Virus record (IMG/VR): IMGVR_UViG_3300044729_000756
Location: 1-32,322 of that record
Length of the DNA: 32,322 nt
Direction: 5' to 3' (one strand)
Origin: a virus
Shown here: positions 24,004-30,229 of the stretch, in pieces
Position numbering within the stretch: the stretch's first letter is position 1
How the letters are laid out: each line of letters opens with the position of its first letter
Notes under the pieces: generated by a model
Database searches by the model: none
Seen by the model: the letters and a program-made list of their open reading frames with translations, nothing else
What the model was told of the DNA's origin: nothing
Program-made: the position numbers and the translations under genes

Positions 24004-24753
24004 TCAAAAGATTTTAAGCCCGTCCGCAATCTTCTTGGCGGTGCTGGCGTGGTTGGCTTTGTCAAGGTATTGCCTAAACTCCCAGTCCGCATTCAAGTCA
24101 TCGGCGGTCAGGTAGTAGGGAAGATGCCTGCACTCGTAAGGTGCGACCATCCTTGCCCCTCCGATGACCACCCGCTGATAGCGTTGGTGATGGTAGAAGG
24201 CAAAGGTCGTGTCAACGGGCGCAAGTTGCAGGTCGTGGAAGTACGGTTGGTTCTTGTAGCGTAGTTCGGCCTGCTGGAAGAACAGGGCATCGGTAGGAAC
24301 ATCGTCCGTCCGAATGCCAAGGCCGATTTTGTCCTTGACCGAAAACCTAACCCCGTTAAACGGGTCGCCTTCCTCCTGCTCGTACATATAAGATTTTTCG
24401 GGTAGGTCGTACCAAAGTTCCCGCATACGCAGGAGCGTGTCATCGGGCAGCGCCGAAAGGTCAAGGTCGGGGTCCGTGACGATGTAGTCGGGATATCCCA
24501 TGTCAAACAACTGCTGCGGGATTTGTGCCTGCCATGCTACGAGGTGTCCGAAGTTGCCACCTGTGCGGATGACTGCAACCTCGTTGGCTTCCAGTTTCAA
24601 CTGCTCGTACCATTCCAGCGTGGGGCCGTAGGTAGAATCGTTGTCCACGATTAGGATGGGTCCAACCCCAGGCATCCTCATCAGTTTCTTGACCATCGCC
24701 TTCGGCCAAGTGTAGAGGTTGAAGTTGGTAATGATGACAGGGATTTTGGCCAT
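24004..24753 (-). CDS. Glycosyltransferase, GT-A fold (GT2-like)
   Basis: This 249-aa protein has the GT-A hallmarks: PVIITNFNLYTWPKAMVKKL at the N-terminus, ILIVDNDSTYGPTLEWYEQL at ~33-52, and a DxD-type motif in IVTDPDLDLSALPDD (94-98) for metal and nucleotide-sugar binding. The later part has FFQQAELRYKNQPYFHDLQL and a His-rich FYHHQRY. It lies in a three-gene group with another sugar-related gene and a methyltransferase. Confidence 0.78.
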   Translation of the reverse strand: MAKIPVIITNFNLYTWPKAMVKKLMRMPGVGPILIVDNDSTYGPTLEWYEQLKLEANEVAVIRTGGNFGHLVAWQAQIPQQLFDMGYPDYIVTDPDLDLSALPDDTLLRMRELWYDLPEKSYMYEQEEGDPFNGVRFSVKDKIGLGIRTDDVPTDALFFQQAELRYKNQPYFHDLQLAPVDTTFAFYHHQRYQRVVIGGARMVAPYECRHLPYYLTADDLNADWEFRQYLDKANHASTAKKIADGLKIF

Positions 24754-24755
24754 GG

Positions 24756-25415
24756 CTAAAATGTGATGACGAACTTATCGGGACCTGGCCATCCCTTGCA
24801 GGAGTTATAGACGGTCATGCCTTCACGCTTCCCAATCCAATGCTCTGCCTGCCAGCGGTGTTCCCTTACGGGTTCTCCGAGTTCCCGAATGTGGGATGAC
24901 TTGGCCCACCAAAAAGTCCCCGCAAAGTAGGGGTAACCGTCGGGGTTGTTGTGGTCTGCGATTTGGGGAAACTCTTCCTTGGTCAGCCAGTAGGCTCCGA
25001 CGCAGTCCACATTGGCGAGTTCTGCAATGGCCCGTTCCCAAGCGACGATGTTAAAAAACACCATGGACCTGCACCAAAGTTGGTTGATGAGGCTGGGGTC
25101 GGAACTGCCCTTGGTGTGGGCGTACAGGTAGGCCGCATCCTCGGTCTGCGATGCCTTGTACATCTCGGTCAGCGTCGCTTGCTCCCAAGCATTGGTGCGG
25201 GTGACTACCACCTTAATCTTTGCCGCCACGAGCGAATTGTCCAGTATCTCCTTGACCACCTTCCGCTGGTCGGGAGGGCCGACGATGCCGACACGGATTT
25301 CGTCCAGTTGTTCAATCAATCCGTAATTGCAAAGGGCCATCATGTGCTGGTGCATGATGAGTTGCCATTGCCCGCCTCCGCCGCAATAGATGTGGTAGTA
25401 GTGTACGAGTTTCAT
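24756..25415 (-). CDS. Putative glycosyltransferase
   Basis: This is a 219-aa protein. The segments MKLVHYYHIYCGGGGQWQLI, AAYLYAHTKGSSDPSLINQL and GYPYFAGTFWWAKSSHIREL match a group of sugar-transfer-related proteins with a conserved 'HTKG' and a 'G.fWWak' motif. Catalytic residues are not certain. ATG 25415 overlaps the stop of the upstream membrane peptide (ATGA), so it is translated from the terminase-side operon. Confidence 0.6.
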   Translation of the reverse strand: MKLVHYYHIYCGGGGQWQLIMHQHMMALCNYGLIEQLDEIRVGIVGPPDQRKVVKEILDNSLVAAKIKVVVTRTNAWEQATLTEMYKASQTEDAAYLYAHTKGSSDPSLINQLWCRSMVFFNIVAWERAIAELANVDCVGAYWLTKEEFPQIADHNNPDGYPYFAGTFWWAKSSHIRELGEPVREHRWQAEHWIGKREGMTVYNSCKGWPGPDKFVITF

Positions 25416-25504
25416 AATATGGAAACAATTGCAAAAATCAAGACCAATAAGAGGAAGAATCTGCCAAAAATCAAAAGCAAATCAATGATGGATTCAAGGT
25501 TCAT
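25412..25504 (-). CDS. 30-aa membrane micropeptide (second of a tandem pair)
   Basis: This ORF runs from ATG 25504 to TGA 25412. The N-terminal part MNLESIIDLLLIFGR leads into a single hydrophobic helix. It is ATGA-coupled on both sides, to the 42-aa peptide upstream and the glycosyltransferase downstream. It aligns with the start of the 42-aa peptide (M-N-x-E-x3-D-x-L-L-I-x-G-R shared), so the two are paralogues from a tandem duplication. Function is unknown. Confidence 0.65.
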   Translation of the reverse strand: MNLESIIDLLLIFGRFFLLLVLIFAIVSIL

Positions 25505-25629
25505 TTGCATAGGGGGGTCAAGAGTTGGGCGATTGCTAAAACCGAAATAATGTTTCCCGCTATGATTAGCAACCAACCGACAACCCGCCCAACGATAAGC
25601 AGGATATCAATGAGGTATTCTCGGTTCAT
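25501..25629 (-). CDS. 42-aa membrane micropeptide (first of a tandem pair)
   Basis: This ORF runs from ATG 25629 to TGA 25501. It begins MNREYLIDILLIVGRVVGWL and continues hydrophobic to QLLTPLCK, enough for one long or two short membrane helices. A longer in-frame reading from 25755 only adds sequence antisense-like to terminase and is not supported. It lies 10 nt after the large terminase stop and is coupled by ATGA to a related 30-aa peptide. Confidence 0.68.
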   Translation of the reverse strand: MNREYLIDILLIVGRVVGWLLIIAGNIISVLAIAQLLTPLCK

Positions 25630-25639
25630 GGTGGTAAAG

Positions 25640-26818
25640 TTACACCACAAGATACTTACCCGAATTGCTGACGGCCAATTTGTTGAGGGCCACATATCGC
25701 AGGGCATCGCAGGCGTGGTTGTAGGAGTCAATCGGCACTCCTGTATCCTTCCCATCCTTGTCCGTGGCCCAAGTGTAACTGCGGAGTTCTTTTATCAAGT
25801 TGACCGAATCCTTGGTCACATGAAGGTTGAATCGCTTCACGATGTCAATCCCCTGCCTGACCGAATCGGGTCCCTTGGATGCGGGCTTGATATTGAATCC
25901 GAGGCGGTAGATTTCCTCGATTGACTTCGGTTCTGCTGAATCGGCCACAATCTCCCAAGCCCTTGTGATGCCAAACTCTTTTAACCGCACCGCAATATCG
26001 GAGTTGGTCAGTCCACGGTGGTAGAGCAACTCATGAATAAACAAGTCGTCACCCCTGCGGTACACGGCGACCAAGGCGGTTGGGTCGTTGCTGAACCCCC
26101 AGTCAAGGCCGTAGGCGACGAATTTCATCGTGGATGGGTCTATACCCTCAACCACCGTGTAATCCCCGTATATCGCCCCTTGTAGCGTCCCGACTTGACC
26201 GAGGCCGTACACCTTCCACCAATTCGCCCAATATGCGGAATGCTCCGCTTTGGCTCGGTTTAGTTCTATATCGTTCCGAATCGTATCAGGAAGCGCTTCG
26301 TTGTCTTGGTAGGTCAGGATGAGGAACTCCGCATCCGCTTCGGGGAGGACTTCCGTATGCGCCCAAAATTCGTGGGTGGGGTTGAAGTCAATGTAGATTT
26401 CTTGGCTGGTACGGATGGCCAACTGGTAGTACGAGTCAAAGTCGATGTTGTTCGCCTCGTTGATGTAAAGTACCTGCCTCCTTGCCCCTCGGAGGCGTGC
26501 TTCCGAATCAGCGGAAAAGAACTCAATCGTGGAACCGTTGGCGAAGTTGTACTGGAGCAGGGTCTTGTTCCACCTATCGGGAACCCATCGGTGGGTCCAT
26601 TGCATAATCTTGGCGAAGTCCTTAATCGCCCCCCGTCGCAGGTGAGGCACGGATTCGCTGACCACGGAAATCTCCGACTTGGGATGGCGAGCGGCGTGGT
26701 CAATCAGTACCGCAAGGATGCCGAAGGTTTTGCTCGCACTTGTCCCGCCTTGGATGACCTTCTTCCGAGCGGTCATCGCCCGAATCTTGCGGATAGCGGT
26801 GGTGTACTTAAAGTCCAT
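25640..26818 (-). CDS. Terminase large subunit (PBSX/Terminase_3 type)
   Basis: This ~392-aa DNA-packaging motor and nuclease has Walker A VIQGGTSASKT (GGTSASKT at 24-31) and Walker B QVLYINEANN (about 116-122). The RuvC-like nuclease acidic residues are D239 in YGLDWGFSNDPTAL, D293 in EIVADSAEPKS and D371 in SYNHACDALRY. It cuts concatemers and drives DNA through the portal. ATG 26818 (MDFKYTTAIRK) is preferred because it overlaps the small terminase by only 11 nt; ATG 26875 would add 19 residues. It is complete. Confidence 0.93.
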   Translation of the reverse strand: MDFKYTTAIRKIRAMTARKKVIQGGTSASKTFGILAVLIDHAARHPKSEISVVSESVPHLRRGAIKDFAKIMQWTHRWVPDRWNKTLLQYNFANGSTIEFFSADSEARLRGARRQVLYINEANNIDFDSYYQLAIRTSQEIYIDFNPTHEFWAHTEVLPEADAEFLILTYQDNEALPDTIRNDIELNRAKAEHSAYWANWWKVYGLGQVGTLQGAIYGDYTVVEGIDPSTMKFVAYGLDWGFSNDPTALVAVYRRGDDLFIHELLYHRGLTNSDIAVRLKEFGITRAWEIVADSAEPKSIEEIYRLGFNIKPASKGPDSVRQGIDIVKRFNLHVTKDSVNLIKELRSYTWATDKDGKDTGVPIDSYNHACDALRYVALNKLAVSNSGKYLVV

Positions 26819-27224
26819 CCCCGAATAGGGGTTGCTCAATCGTGATACTCGTTTCCTGCTTTTCCACCAAGCCATTCAACCGCTGGGTGATGGAGGGGTT
26901 GTAAATGCCCGCCATGCCTCCCTTGATTTGGTCGGCTCGGATGGCTTCCTTTATGCGCTGGCAGATTGCGGTAAATTCTTCATATGCTCCCCCTTTGTTG
27001 TTAAAATAGTCCCTCCCCCCATCAGCAATACCCTTGTCCCAAAGGTGCAATTTAAACCCCTCCATGGTCAATGGTGCTTCTTTTTCCCGAAAGACCTCCA
27101 CGGCTTTGGGGCCAATCCAATCTTTTACAAGGATGGGTTGCTTCTTTGTATTGACGCAATACTCGCTGAAATCTTCCCAAAGTTCTTGGGGGTTCGCAAA
27201 TACCCGTGGCCTTCCTGCTCCCAT
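26808..27224 (-). CDS. Terminase small subunit (P22 gp3-like)
   Basis: This is a 138-aa protein. The order GRPRVFANPQELWEDFSEYC, LTMEGFKLHLWD, YEEFTAICQRIKEAIRADQI, GGMAGIYNPSITQRLNGL matches small terminases of the P22 gp3 type in many Bacteroidota phages, which bind the packaging site and hand DNA to the large subunit. ATG 27224 overlaps the preceding stop by one base and the gene runs into the large terminase start. Confidence 0.85.
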   Translation of the reverse strand: MGAGRPRVFANPQELWEDFSEYCVNTKKQPILVKDWIGPKAVEVFREKEAPLTMEGFKLHLWDKGIADGGRDYFNNKGGAYEEFTAICQRIKEAIRADQIKGGMAGIYNPSITQRLNGLVEKQETSITIEQPLFGDGL

Positions 27225-27364
27225 CAGTATTCTATTTTGTCAATGAGTTCGTCAATCTTGTCCACGATTTTCATCTTCACCGCAAAGGCGTTGGGCGAGT
27301 TGGAATCGTCCACCGCACCAATGCAGTCGCAGAGGGTCGTGATGACCATCATCAGCGAATCCAT
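27224..27364 (-). CDS. 46-aa hypothetical protein before terminase
   Basis: From ATG 27364 the peptide reads MDSLMMVITTLCDCIGAVDD and ends VDKIDELIDKIEY, an amphipathic acidic helix. A longer frame from 27718 exists, but its first part is antisense-like to the 113-aa gene; an upstream GTG or TTG start adding up to ~20 residues cannot be excluded. Its stop overlaps the small terminase start (TGATG), suggesting coupling and perhaps a packaging role. Confidence 0.5.
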   Translation of the reverse strand: MDSLMMVITTLCDCIGAVDDSNSPNAFAVKMKIVDKIDELIDKIEY

Positions 27365-27398
27365 GCGGGCTTGCACTTGGGCCTCATCGTTGGGGGCT

Positions 27399-27740
27399 TT
27401 AGTCGAGTTCGCCAAGTTCCCGTAGTTTATTCCTGCTCCACCCAAGGGCCGCTTTTCCACCCCAAAGGAGATAGGAGATGTAGCCGCAGTCGCTGGTGGA
27501 ATCAGCGTTGTCGTAGTAGGTTTCAGCCCGTGAAAGGTAGGAGTGCATCCGCTTAACCGTTTCAAGGGAAATCCCCTCACCGCTTGCAAGTTGCTGCGCT
27601 CGGACCTTGCCTGTTTGGGTAGCACACTTGTTCCCATTCCGCTCGTTGAGTTCAATCCCCCGCTTGGCGTTATTGCGCACACCTTCGCCGTAATCGGCAT
27701 AGGTTTGGAACTGTTCACGGGTTGGGGTTGTTGAGGGCAT
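27399..27740 (-). CDS. Conserved phage protein with KRG...WLLWGG-type domain
   Basis: This 113-aa protein has the pattern NNAKRGIELNERNGNKCATQ, KVRAQQLASGEGISLETVKR, MHSYLSRAE and GYISYLLWGGKAALGW. The same order (KRG, RA..L..G, iS..TV.RM, YLLWGG..G..W) occurs in many phage proteins near the packaging/capsid module and in some prohead protease fusions. Function is unknown. Its start overlaps the preceding gene by 26 nt. Confidence 0.65.
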   Translation of the reverse strand: MPSTTPTREQFQTYADYGEGVRNNAKRGIELNERNGNKCATQTGKVRAQQLASGEGISLETVKRMHSYLSRAETYYDNADSTSDCGYISYLLWGGKAALGWSRNKLRELGELD

Positions 27741-27975
27741 GGCTGACTTGATGCTGGTTGGCTTCGGCGAACTGGTCCGCTTGTGAGTAAATGTATTGGA
27801 GGGCCGATTTTACGCAGTCAGCGCACCACCAATTTGTGTTGGTTCGTCCATGGGCTACGAGGATGGTCTGCAAGTCATGGACCGCTTCGGGTGATAGCCG
27901 CATGAACAGGGCCGCTTGGTACTGTTCCCAATAGTGGCGGTGCTTTTGGGCCGTGAGGTATTCCGCTTGGGTCAT
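27715..27975 (-). CDS. Hypothetical protein
   Basis: This 86-aa protein from ATG 27975 includes AQKHRHYWEQYQAALFMRLS and a Cys/Trp segment (NWWCADCVKSALQYIYSQAD). No family is recognised. The ATG overlaps the stop of the membrane protein gene (ATGA), which fixes the start against a longer frame from 28143. The CxxC might bind metal. Confidence 0.6.
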   Translation of the reverse strand: MTQAEYLTAQKHRHYWEQYQAALFMRLSPEAVHDLQTILVAHGRTNTNWWCADCVKSALQYIYSQADQFAEANQHQVSHALNNPNP

Positions 27976-28223
27976 CGGTTCGTCAGTTGCAGGATGACAA
28001 CGGTCAACCCCGCAGAGGCGAGGCCGTACACGGGAGCGAGAACCCAACCGCAGGTGGACCAGGTGAGCAGGACCGCAACCCAAAAGGTCAGGCAGGTGAC
28101 ACAGGAGAACGGCTTGTGCCTTGCGAACCAGGTCTTGTACCAAACCTGCGGGAGGACATGGTACTCCGCAATGGCGAGGGCCGTGAGCGAACTAATCAGC
28201 AGGGGAAATATCAGCGTGTCCAT
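27972..28223 (-). CDS. Small membrane protein with two to three segments
   Basis: This 83-aa protein from ATG 28223 has hydrophobic stretches at about 2-18 (DTLIFPLLISSLTALAI) and 40-80 (TCLTFWVAVLLTWSTCGWVL, then LASAGLTVVILQL), with a loop containing FARHKPFSCVTC. The Cys pair recalls small phage membrane proteins near sigma-like genes. A longer TTG reading from 28265 is less likely. It overlaps the sigma-like gene by 32 nt. Function is unknown; it is not next to other lysis genes. Confidence 0.6.
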   Translation of the reverse strand: MDTLIFPLLISSLTALAIAEYHVLPQVWYKTWFARHKPFSCVTCLTFWVAVLLTWSTCGWVLAPVYGLASAGLTVVILQLTNR

Positions 28224-28743
28224 GGGATTGAATGGCGGCCTTGATTTTGGCCTTGGCTTGGTCAATGGAATAGATTATAGAACGATACGGGATGCCCGTG
28301 TCACGGGACAACTTCTTCATGTTACCCGTCCGCAGGTGGAGGCGCAGTAACTCCTTGTCATAGGGGAACGCCCCGTCCTTGGCCCAAGTGTCCATCTCGG
28401 CTTCGGCAATGGCCCACAGGTCGTCCATCAGTGAATCGTACTCGGACTGTGGGATAGGGGAATCGGGGTCCAGTTCTTCCAGCAAATCGTGGTGGCGGTA
28501 CTTTTGGGCAAACTGGTTGTTCTTGCCTCGGTAGAGGTTCAGCAACAGGCGAACCACATAGAACTTGAAATACCCCTGCCCGTGGATTTGCAGAATCTTG
28601 GCGGGGTCTTTCTCCAGCAGGATTAACACGCACTCCTGCTCCAAGTCCCTCCAAAGCGGGTCGCCTCCTGTAATCGTTAGGCAGGCTTTGCGGATTTCGC
28701 CGCTTCGGTAGAGGTCCAGTATCGTGTGTTCTGCGGATGCCAT
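28192..28743 (-). CDS. Sigma-70-like (ECF-type) RNA polymerase factor, putative
   Basis: This is a 183-aa protein. The N-terminal half has a region-2-like segment (LWRDLEQECVLILLEKDPAK, YFKFYVVRLLLNLYRGKNNQ) and the C-terminus a region-4-like HTH (KKLSRDTGIPYRSIIYSIDQ, AKAKIKAAI). Its size and helix order fit ECF sigma factors or sigma-like regulators found at the head of late operons in Bacteroidota phages. It would direct host RNA polymerase to late promoters. ATG 28743 is preferred to a TTG at 28758 that lies in the terminator U-tract. It is the first gene of the packaging/virion operon. Confidence 0.6.
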   Translation of the reverse strand: MASAEHTILDLYRSGEIRKACLTITGGDPLWRDLEQECVLILLEKDPAKILQIHGQGYFKFYVVRLLLNLYRGKNNQFAQKYRHHDLLEELDPDSPIPQSEYDSLMDDLWAIAEAEMDTWAKDGAFPYDKELLRLHLRTGNMKKLSRDTGIPYRSIIYSIDQAKAKIKAAIQSHGHADISPAD

Positions 28744-28746
28744 GCA

Positions 28747-28754
28747 CAAAGATT
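28747..28754 (-). promoter_or_regulatory. Near-consensus -7 element AATCTTTG before the sigma-like gene
   Basis: Minus-strand AATCTTTG matches five of six fixed positions of TAnnTTTG and sits 3 nt before ATG 28743, immediately after a terminator U-tract. It shares its position with the exact box at 14133-14140. Confidence 0.4.
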
Positions 28755-28762
28755 GCAAAAAA

Positions 28763-28790
28763 AAGGGGTCAGCGGTTAGGCCGACCCCTT
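28763..28790 (-). terminator. Intrinsic terminator after the DnaA-C-like gene
   Basis: AAGGGGTC and GACCCCTT form an 8-bp stem around a 12-nt loop, followed on the minus strand by a T-run and GCAATCTTTG. It ends the replication operon and its U-tract lies about 12-15 nt before ATG 28743. Confidence 0.87.
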
Positions 28791-28811
28791 GGGTGTTTGG
28801 GCGGTTTTGGG

Positions 28812-29162
28812 CTATTCTCCGCTCGGAAGTTGCAGGGTATCAGTGATATAAGCCCCCTCAGCCGTCTGCAAGTAGTCCTGTGCGTTGTTGAAAACTTGCC
28901 TCCGAAGGTATCGCAGTTGCGGCTTGGCCTTGCAGTCGTTGTGGAAGGATTCAAGGTTTATAATTATCGTGGAGTAGTGGCGGTTCAACTCCTTCCCGAT
29001 AGCCATGAAGGTGAATAGGTATTCGTTGTATGCAATGTCGGCCACGATATTCCGAGCGATTACGCAGGGCCGTTCCCTTGACGGGGACCGCACCTGGTCG
29101 GGGGTTATGCCGAATATCATTGCGGTGGTGTCAACGAGATGATGGATGAGTGCTGGGGTCAT
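28812..29162 (-). CDS. Stand-alone DnaA domain IV-like DNA-binding protein
   Basis: This is a 116-aa protein. Residues ~14-75 follow the DnaA C-terminal domain: FGITPDQVRSPSRERPCVIA, RNIVADIAYNEY, FTFMAIGKELNRHYSTIIIN. The RHYST segment corresponds to the DnaA signature D-H-S-T that contacts the DnaA box. No AAA+ ATPase domain is present, so it should bind DNA but not remodel it as DnaA does. It could mark the phage origin or compete with host DnaA. It is the last gene of the replication operon. Confidence 0.75.
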   Translation of the reverse strand: MTPALIHHLVDTTAMIFGITPDQVRSPSRERPCVIARNIVADIAYNEYLFTFMAIGKELNRHYSTIIINLESFHNDCKAKPQLRYLRRQVFNNAQDYLQTAEGAYITDTLQLPSGE

Positions 29163-29165
29163 GAC

Positions 29166-29354
29166 TTAAACGATTTCGGGTATTGGCATCCAATAATTGA
29201 CTTCGCTGGTAAACCAAGCGTGGTTCTCGGAGTACCACATATTGTTGCTTACAGAATACCAAGCAACGATTTGCAGCCCTTCTACATCGGTTATCAGCAC
29301 GGGTTTATTATCCTCGGGCATTTGGTCTTGGGGTCGTGTCCAGGGCATTGTCAT
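29166..29354 (-). CDS. DUF551-like small protein
   Basis: This 62-aa protein matches the DUF551 pattern: PWTRPQDQMPEDNKPVLITD near the N-terminus, VAWYSVSNNMWYSENHAWFT in the middle and the terminal YWMPIPE. Members are common in phages; function is unknown. ATG 29354 overlaps the stop of the 50-aa gene by ATGA. Confidence 0.75.
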   Translation of the reverse strand: MTMPWTRPQDQMPEDNKPVLITDVEGLQIVAWYSVSNNMWYSENHAWFTSEVNYWMPIPEIV

Positions 29355-29503
29355 GCGTTTTTGGCTTGGAGGATTCTACCGAGCAGGGTCCAGTTCACGG
29401 ACCAAGGCTTGATGGTTTCGGAACGGTCGGGGCGGTCGCAGTTCACGCACTCCTTGCGGATGTGAATCTGCCAGCGGCGGAAATCGGTGGGGGTTGGTTT
29501 CAT
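29351..29503 (-). CDS. 50-aa hypothetical protein with CxxC
   Basis: This ORF runs from ATG 29503 to TGA 29351. It starts MKPTPTDFRRWQIHIRKECV and continues NCDRPDRSETIKPW, with one CVNC pair. The ATG follows the AAACCCCAAACC leader and the stop overlaps the next ATG, so it is probably real though small. No family is recognised. Confidence 0.6.
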   Translation of the reverse strand: MKPTPTDFRRWQIHIRKECVNCDRPDRSETIKPWSVNWTLLGRILQAKNA

Positions 29504-29518
29504 GGGTTTGGGGTTTGA

Positions 29519-29737
29519 TTATTGGTTATTATTCTCAACGACCTGTCCTTCTTCAATGACAGTCATTTTGTAGTAGTCCGTTCCAAATCCGTATGCATCG
29601 TATTCGTTAGGACTGCCCTTTGGGTAAACTTTTTCAATATGCTTGGTTACGGCTTTGATGGCTTCTTCTTCGCTTTTAGCAATAGTGAAGAACGATTGCT
29701 CACCGTGTCCTTGTGGTTGGAATGCGTATAGTTTCAT
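29519..29737 (-). CDS. Hypothetical protein
   Basis: This 72-aa protein has an alpha/beta-like pattern: MKLYAFQPQGHGEQSFFTIA, KSEEEAIKAVTKHIEKVYPK, then YKMTVIEEGQVVE. The layout suggests a small ferredoxin-like fold, but no family is recognised. It lies downstream of a candidate promoter and two 26-bp repeats, so its expression is probably controlled separately from the nuclease gene. Confidence 0.65.
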   Translation of the reverse strand: MKLYAFQPQGHGEQSFFTIAKSEEEAIKAVTKHIEKVYPKGSPNEYDAYGFGTDYYKMTVIEEGQVVENNNQ

Positions 29738-29802
29738 CGGTTTGGGGTTTGGTTGGTAAGGTTATATTCTGACGATTGGGATTGGTTTGTCAGGGTGTAG
29801 GC

Positions 29803-29869
29803 TGACGGATTTATCACTCATTATATGCGATAAGGGTGCTTATTGACCGATTTCTCATTCATTGTATGC
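29803..29869. repeat. Two 26-bp direct repeats, candidate operators
   Basis: Units 29803-29828 and 29844-29869 agree at 22 of 26 positions (core TGACnGATTT, then TCATT.TATGC), with a 41-bp period, about four helical turns. They lie in a 158-bp noncoding gap, downstream of the candidate minus-strand promoter at 29883-29890 and upstream of ATG 29737. The period would place two bound proteins on the same DNA face. Confidence 0.6.
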
Positions 29870-29882
29870 TCTTGCGTATAGG

Positions 29883-29890
29883 CAAATCTA
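29883..29890 (-). promoter_or_regulatory. Candidate -7 element TAGATTTG
   Basis: Exact TAnnTTTG on the minus strand, 5 nt after the VRR-NUC stop. It would give a leader of about 140 nt containing both 26-bp repeats before the 72-aa gene. No clear -33 element is visible. Confidence 0.45.
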
Positions 29891-29895
29891 CACAA

Positions 29896-30222
29896 CTATT
29901 CCACACTTGCGACCACCCGCTGAAATTCCTCCACGCTTCGGATGACTACATACCTGTAGCCAACTGCCTCCACGACCCCCTGCCACCATTTCTGCGATAG
30001 GGACTGCTTGCCCTTGGGGTCTTTGAACTCCAAGAACACGGCACCAGCGGCGGATAGGTATATCATGTCGCTCACCCCCGCTACCACGCCCATAGCCTTC
30101 ATCACGCTTCCAGCATACGCAGACGGGGCGTTGTTGTTTACTGTAAACAAGCGACCACGCTGGTCGGGAAAGTTATTCCAGTGCCATTGGAAGCACTCGG
30201 CTTGAATCTTGAACTCTTGCAT
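29896..30222 (-). CDS. VRR-NUC domain nuclease
   Basis: This 108-aa single-domain PD-(D/E)xK nuclease has E9, D52 in AGVSDMIYL, E65 and K67 in VFLEFKDPKGKQ, and Q73, the set expected for VRR-NUC enzymes that act on branched DNA such as Holliday junctions. It would resolve replication or recombination intermediates before packaging. It follows the helicase gene by 7 nt. Confidence 0.88.
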   Translation of the reverse strand: MQEFKIQAECFQWHWNNFPDQRGRLFTVNNNAPSAYAGSVMKAMGVVAGVSDMIYLSAAGAVFLEFKDPKGKQSLSQKWWQGVVEAVGYRYVVIRSVEEFQRVVASVE

Positions 30223-30229
30223 GGGTAAG

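Noticed and set aside
27365-27718. Longer version of the 46-aa protein (164 aa from 27718)
   Set aside because: The added N-terminus overlaps the 113-aa gene in another frame, is rich in Ser/Pro/Thr as shadows often are, and its start is not needed given ATG 27364.
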